Shown: one piece after another, positions 62,375-64,000 of the stretch
Position numbering within the stretch: position 1 is the first letter of the stretch
Layout: each line of letters begins with the position of its first letter
Source: Platanthera guangdongensis
Lineage: Eukaryota > Streptophyta > Magnoliopsida > Asparagales > Orchidaceae
Assembly: GCA_039583875.1 (NCBI GenBank)
Contig: CM077153.1
Location: 68,642,482 to 68,706,481, forward strand
Direction: 5' to 3'
Length of the DNA stretch: 64,000 nt
The notes under the pieces: model-generated
Seen by the model: only the letters and a program-made list of their open reading frames with translations
Database searches by the model: none
Told to the model about the DNA's origin: nothing
Position numbers and translations under genes: made by a program

Positions 62375-64000
62375 CCCAGGCGAGCCTTCGGGCGTGCCAG
62401 CTAACGAGAGCCTGCGCAGCGGGTCTACCAGGAGCCGAGCCGAGCTCGGGGTGCCGATGAAGTTTTCTCAAACCAAACCTATCCCCCACAGGCGAGCCTT
62501 CGGACCTGCCAGCTAGATGAGGGCCTGCGCAGTGGGTCTACCTGGGGCCGAGCTGAGCTCGGGGTGCCGATGAAGTGTTCTCAAACCAAACCTATCCCCC
62601 ACAGGCGAGCCTTCGGACCTGCCAGCTAGATGAGAGCCTGCGCAGCGGGTCTACCTGGGGCCGAGCCGAGCTCGGGGTGCCGATGAAGCTCTCAAACCAA
62701 ACCTATCCCCCATAGACGAGCCTTCGGACCTGCCAGCTAGATGAGAGCCTACGTAGTGGGTCTACCTGGGGCCGAGCCGAGCTCGGGGTGCCGATGAAGT
62801 TCTCAAACCAAACCTATCCCCCACAGGCGAGTCTTCGGACCTGCCAGCTAAATGAGAGCCTGCGCAGCGGGTCTACCTGGGGCCGAGCTGAACTCGGGGT
62901 GCCGATGAAGTTCTATCAAACCAAACCTATCGCCCACAGGTGAGCCTTCGGACCTGCTAGCTAGATGATAGCCTGCGCAGCGGGTCTACCTGGGGCCGAG
63001 CCGAGCTCGGGGTGCCGATGAAGTTCTCTCCAACCAAACCTATCCCCCACAGACGAGCCTTCAGACCTGCCAGCTAGATGAGAGCCTGCGCAGTGGGTCT
63101 ACCTGGGGCCAAGCCGAGCTCGGGGTGCCGATGAAGCTTTATCAAACCAAACCTATCCCCCACAAGTGAGCCTTCGGACCTGCCAGCTAGATGAGAGCCT
63201 ACGTAGCAGGTCTACCTGGGGTCGAGCCGAGCTCGGGGTACCGATGAAGTTTTATCAAACCAAACCTATACCCCAGAGGCGAGCCTTCGGACCTGCCAGC
63301 TAGATGAGAGACTGCGCAGCGGGTCTACTTAGGGCCGAGCCGAGCTCGGGGTGCCGATGACGTTTCCTCAAACCAAACCTATCCCCCACTGGTGAGCCTA
63401 CGGACCTGCCAGCTAGATGAGATCATGCACAGCAGGTCTACCTGGGGCCGAGCCGAGCTCGGGGTAACGATGAAGTTCTCTCAAACCAAACCTATCCCCC
63501 ACAGGCGAGCCTTCAAACCTGCCAGCTAGATGAGAGCTTGCGCAGCGGGTCTACCTGGGGTCGAGCCGAGCTCGGGGTGCCGATGAAGCTTTCTCAAACT
63601 AAACCTATCCCCCACAGGAGAGCCTTCTGACCTGCCAACGAGATGAGAGCCTGCGCAGCGGGTCTACCTGGGGCCGAGCCGAGCTCGGAGTGCCGATGAA
63701 GCTTTCTCAAACCAAACCTATCCCCCACAGGCGAGCCTTCGGACCTGCCAGCTAGATGAGAGCCTGCGCAGCGGGTCTACCTGGGGCCGAGCCGATCTCG
63801 GGGTGCCGATGAAGTTCTCTCAAACCAAACCTATCCCCCACAGGCGAGCCATCGGACCTGCCAGCTAGATGAGAACCTGCGCAGCGGGTCTACCTGGGGC
63901 CGAGCCGAGCTCTGCGTGCCGATGAAGCTTTCTCAAACCAAACCTATCCCCCACAGGCAAGCTTTCGGACCTGCCAGCGAGATGAGAGCCTGCGCAGCGG
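62375..64000 (-). repeat. 113-bp tandem repeat array in Tat-B
   Basis: Reverse complement of the Tat-A unit (CCTATCCCCCACAGGCGAGC, then GGACCTGCCAGCTAGATGAG). About 14 units run to the window edge, some with short indels at the TTCTCTCAAACC junction. The first unit near 62380 is the most diverged. The array continues outside the window. Confidence 0.95.

Larger units (their letters stand above)
57053..64000 (-). mobile_element. Tat-B: second Tat-lineage element, minus strand, extends past window
   Basis: An LTR at 57053-57679 (reverse complement ends TGTTGAAGCC and GGTTGTACA) is followed by the same purine tract as Tat-A. Then come two genes on the plus strand (antisense to the element) and the 113-bp tandem array in reverse complement to the window edge. 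Order and strand mirror Tat-A. Its pol, gag and 5' LTR should lie to the right. Confidence 0.9.

Overview
The window is plant nuclear heterochromatin. It consists almost wholly of LTR retrotransposons inserted into one another, and I find no host protein gene, tRNA or rRNA gene. The element classes (Sirevirus-type Ty1/copia, Tekay/Del-type Ty3/gypsy with a chromodomain, and Tat-type Ty3/gypsy with two RNase H domains) and the initiator-Met tRNA primer sites point to a flowering plant with a repeat-rich genome. The species cannot be told from the sequence.

Layout, outermost first, read from target-site duplications (TSDs). Gypsy-1 (+ strand, decayed) holds 1-5999 and resumes at 55077-55640. 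It is broken by a solo LTR at 537-2115 (TSD AGCGC) and by Copia-1. Copia-1 (+ strand, old Sirevirus) runs from 6000 to 55071 (TSD GTTTG/ATTTG, one mismatch) and is split by Tat-A. Tat-A (+ strand) runs from 13298 to 50986 (TSD CCGTG) and is about 13.0 kb once its inserts are removed. It carries Gypsy-2 (23341-35124, - strand, TSD CTGGC, LTRs about 1% different) and Copia-2 (37308-50239, - strand, TSD ATTGT, LTRs well under 1% different, coding regions almost open). To the right lie 337 unassigned bases, then the LTR of Gypsy-3 (55978-57052), broken by Tat-B (57053 to the window end, - strand).

Gene content. Each element has gag and pol. Both copia elements also have a third gene (ORF3) downstream of pol, encoding a protein with a basic nuclear-signal-like patch and a coiled coil in the intact copy. 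Both Tat elements carry two intron-containing genes on the strand opposite to gag-pol, followed by an array of 113-bp tandem repeats. These antisense genes match between Tat-A and Tat-B in exon order, intron phase and TATA-to-ATG spacing.

The most unusual theme is clusters of short CG-containing motifs. Nearly every LTR has its own: GTGTCGACAC in Copia-2, TCGACGAA in Copia-1 (also in Gypsy-2 and Gypsy-3), CACGGGCGTG in Gypsy-2 and Gypsy-3, GGCGATAG in Gypsy-1 and GCGGAC in the solo LTR. In both copia elements the LTR-type cluster recurs between pol and ORF3, directly upstream of a TATA box. This suggests that ORF3 has its own promoter built like the LTR, and that ORF3 may act on these motifs. 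That last step is inference.
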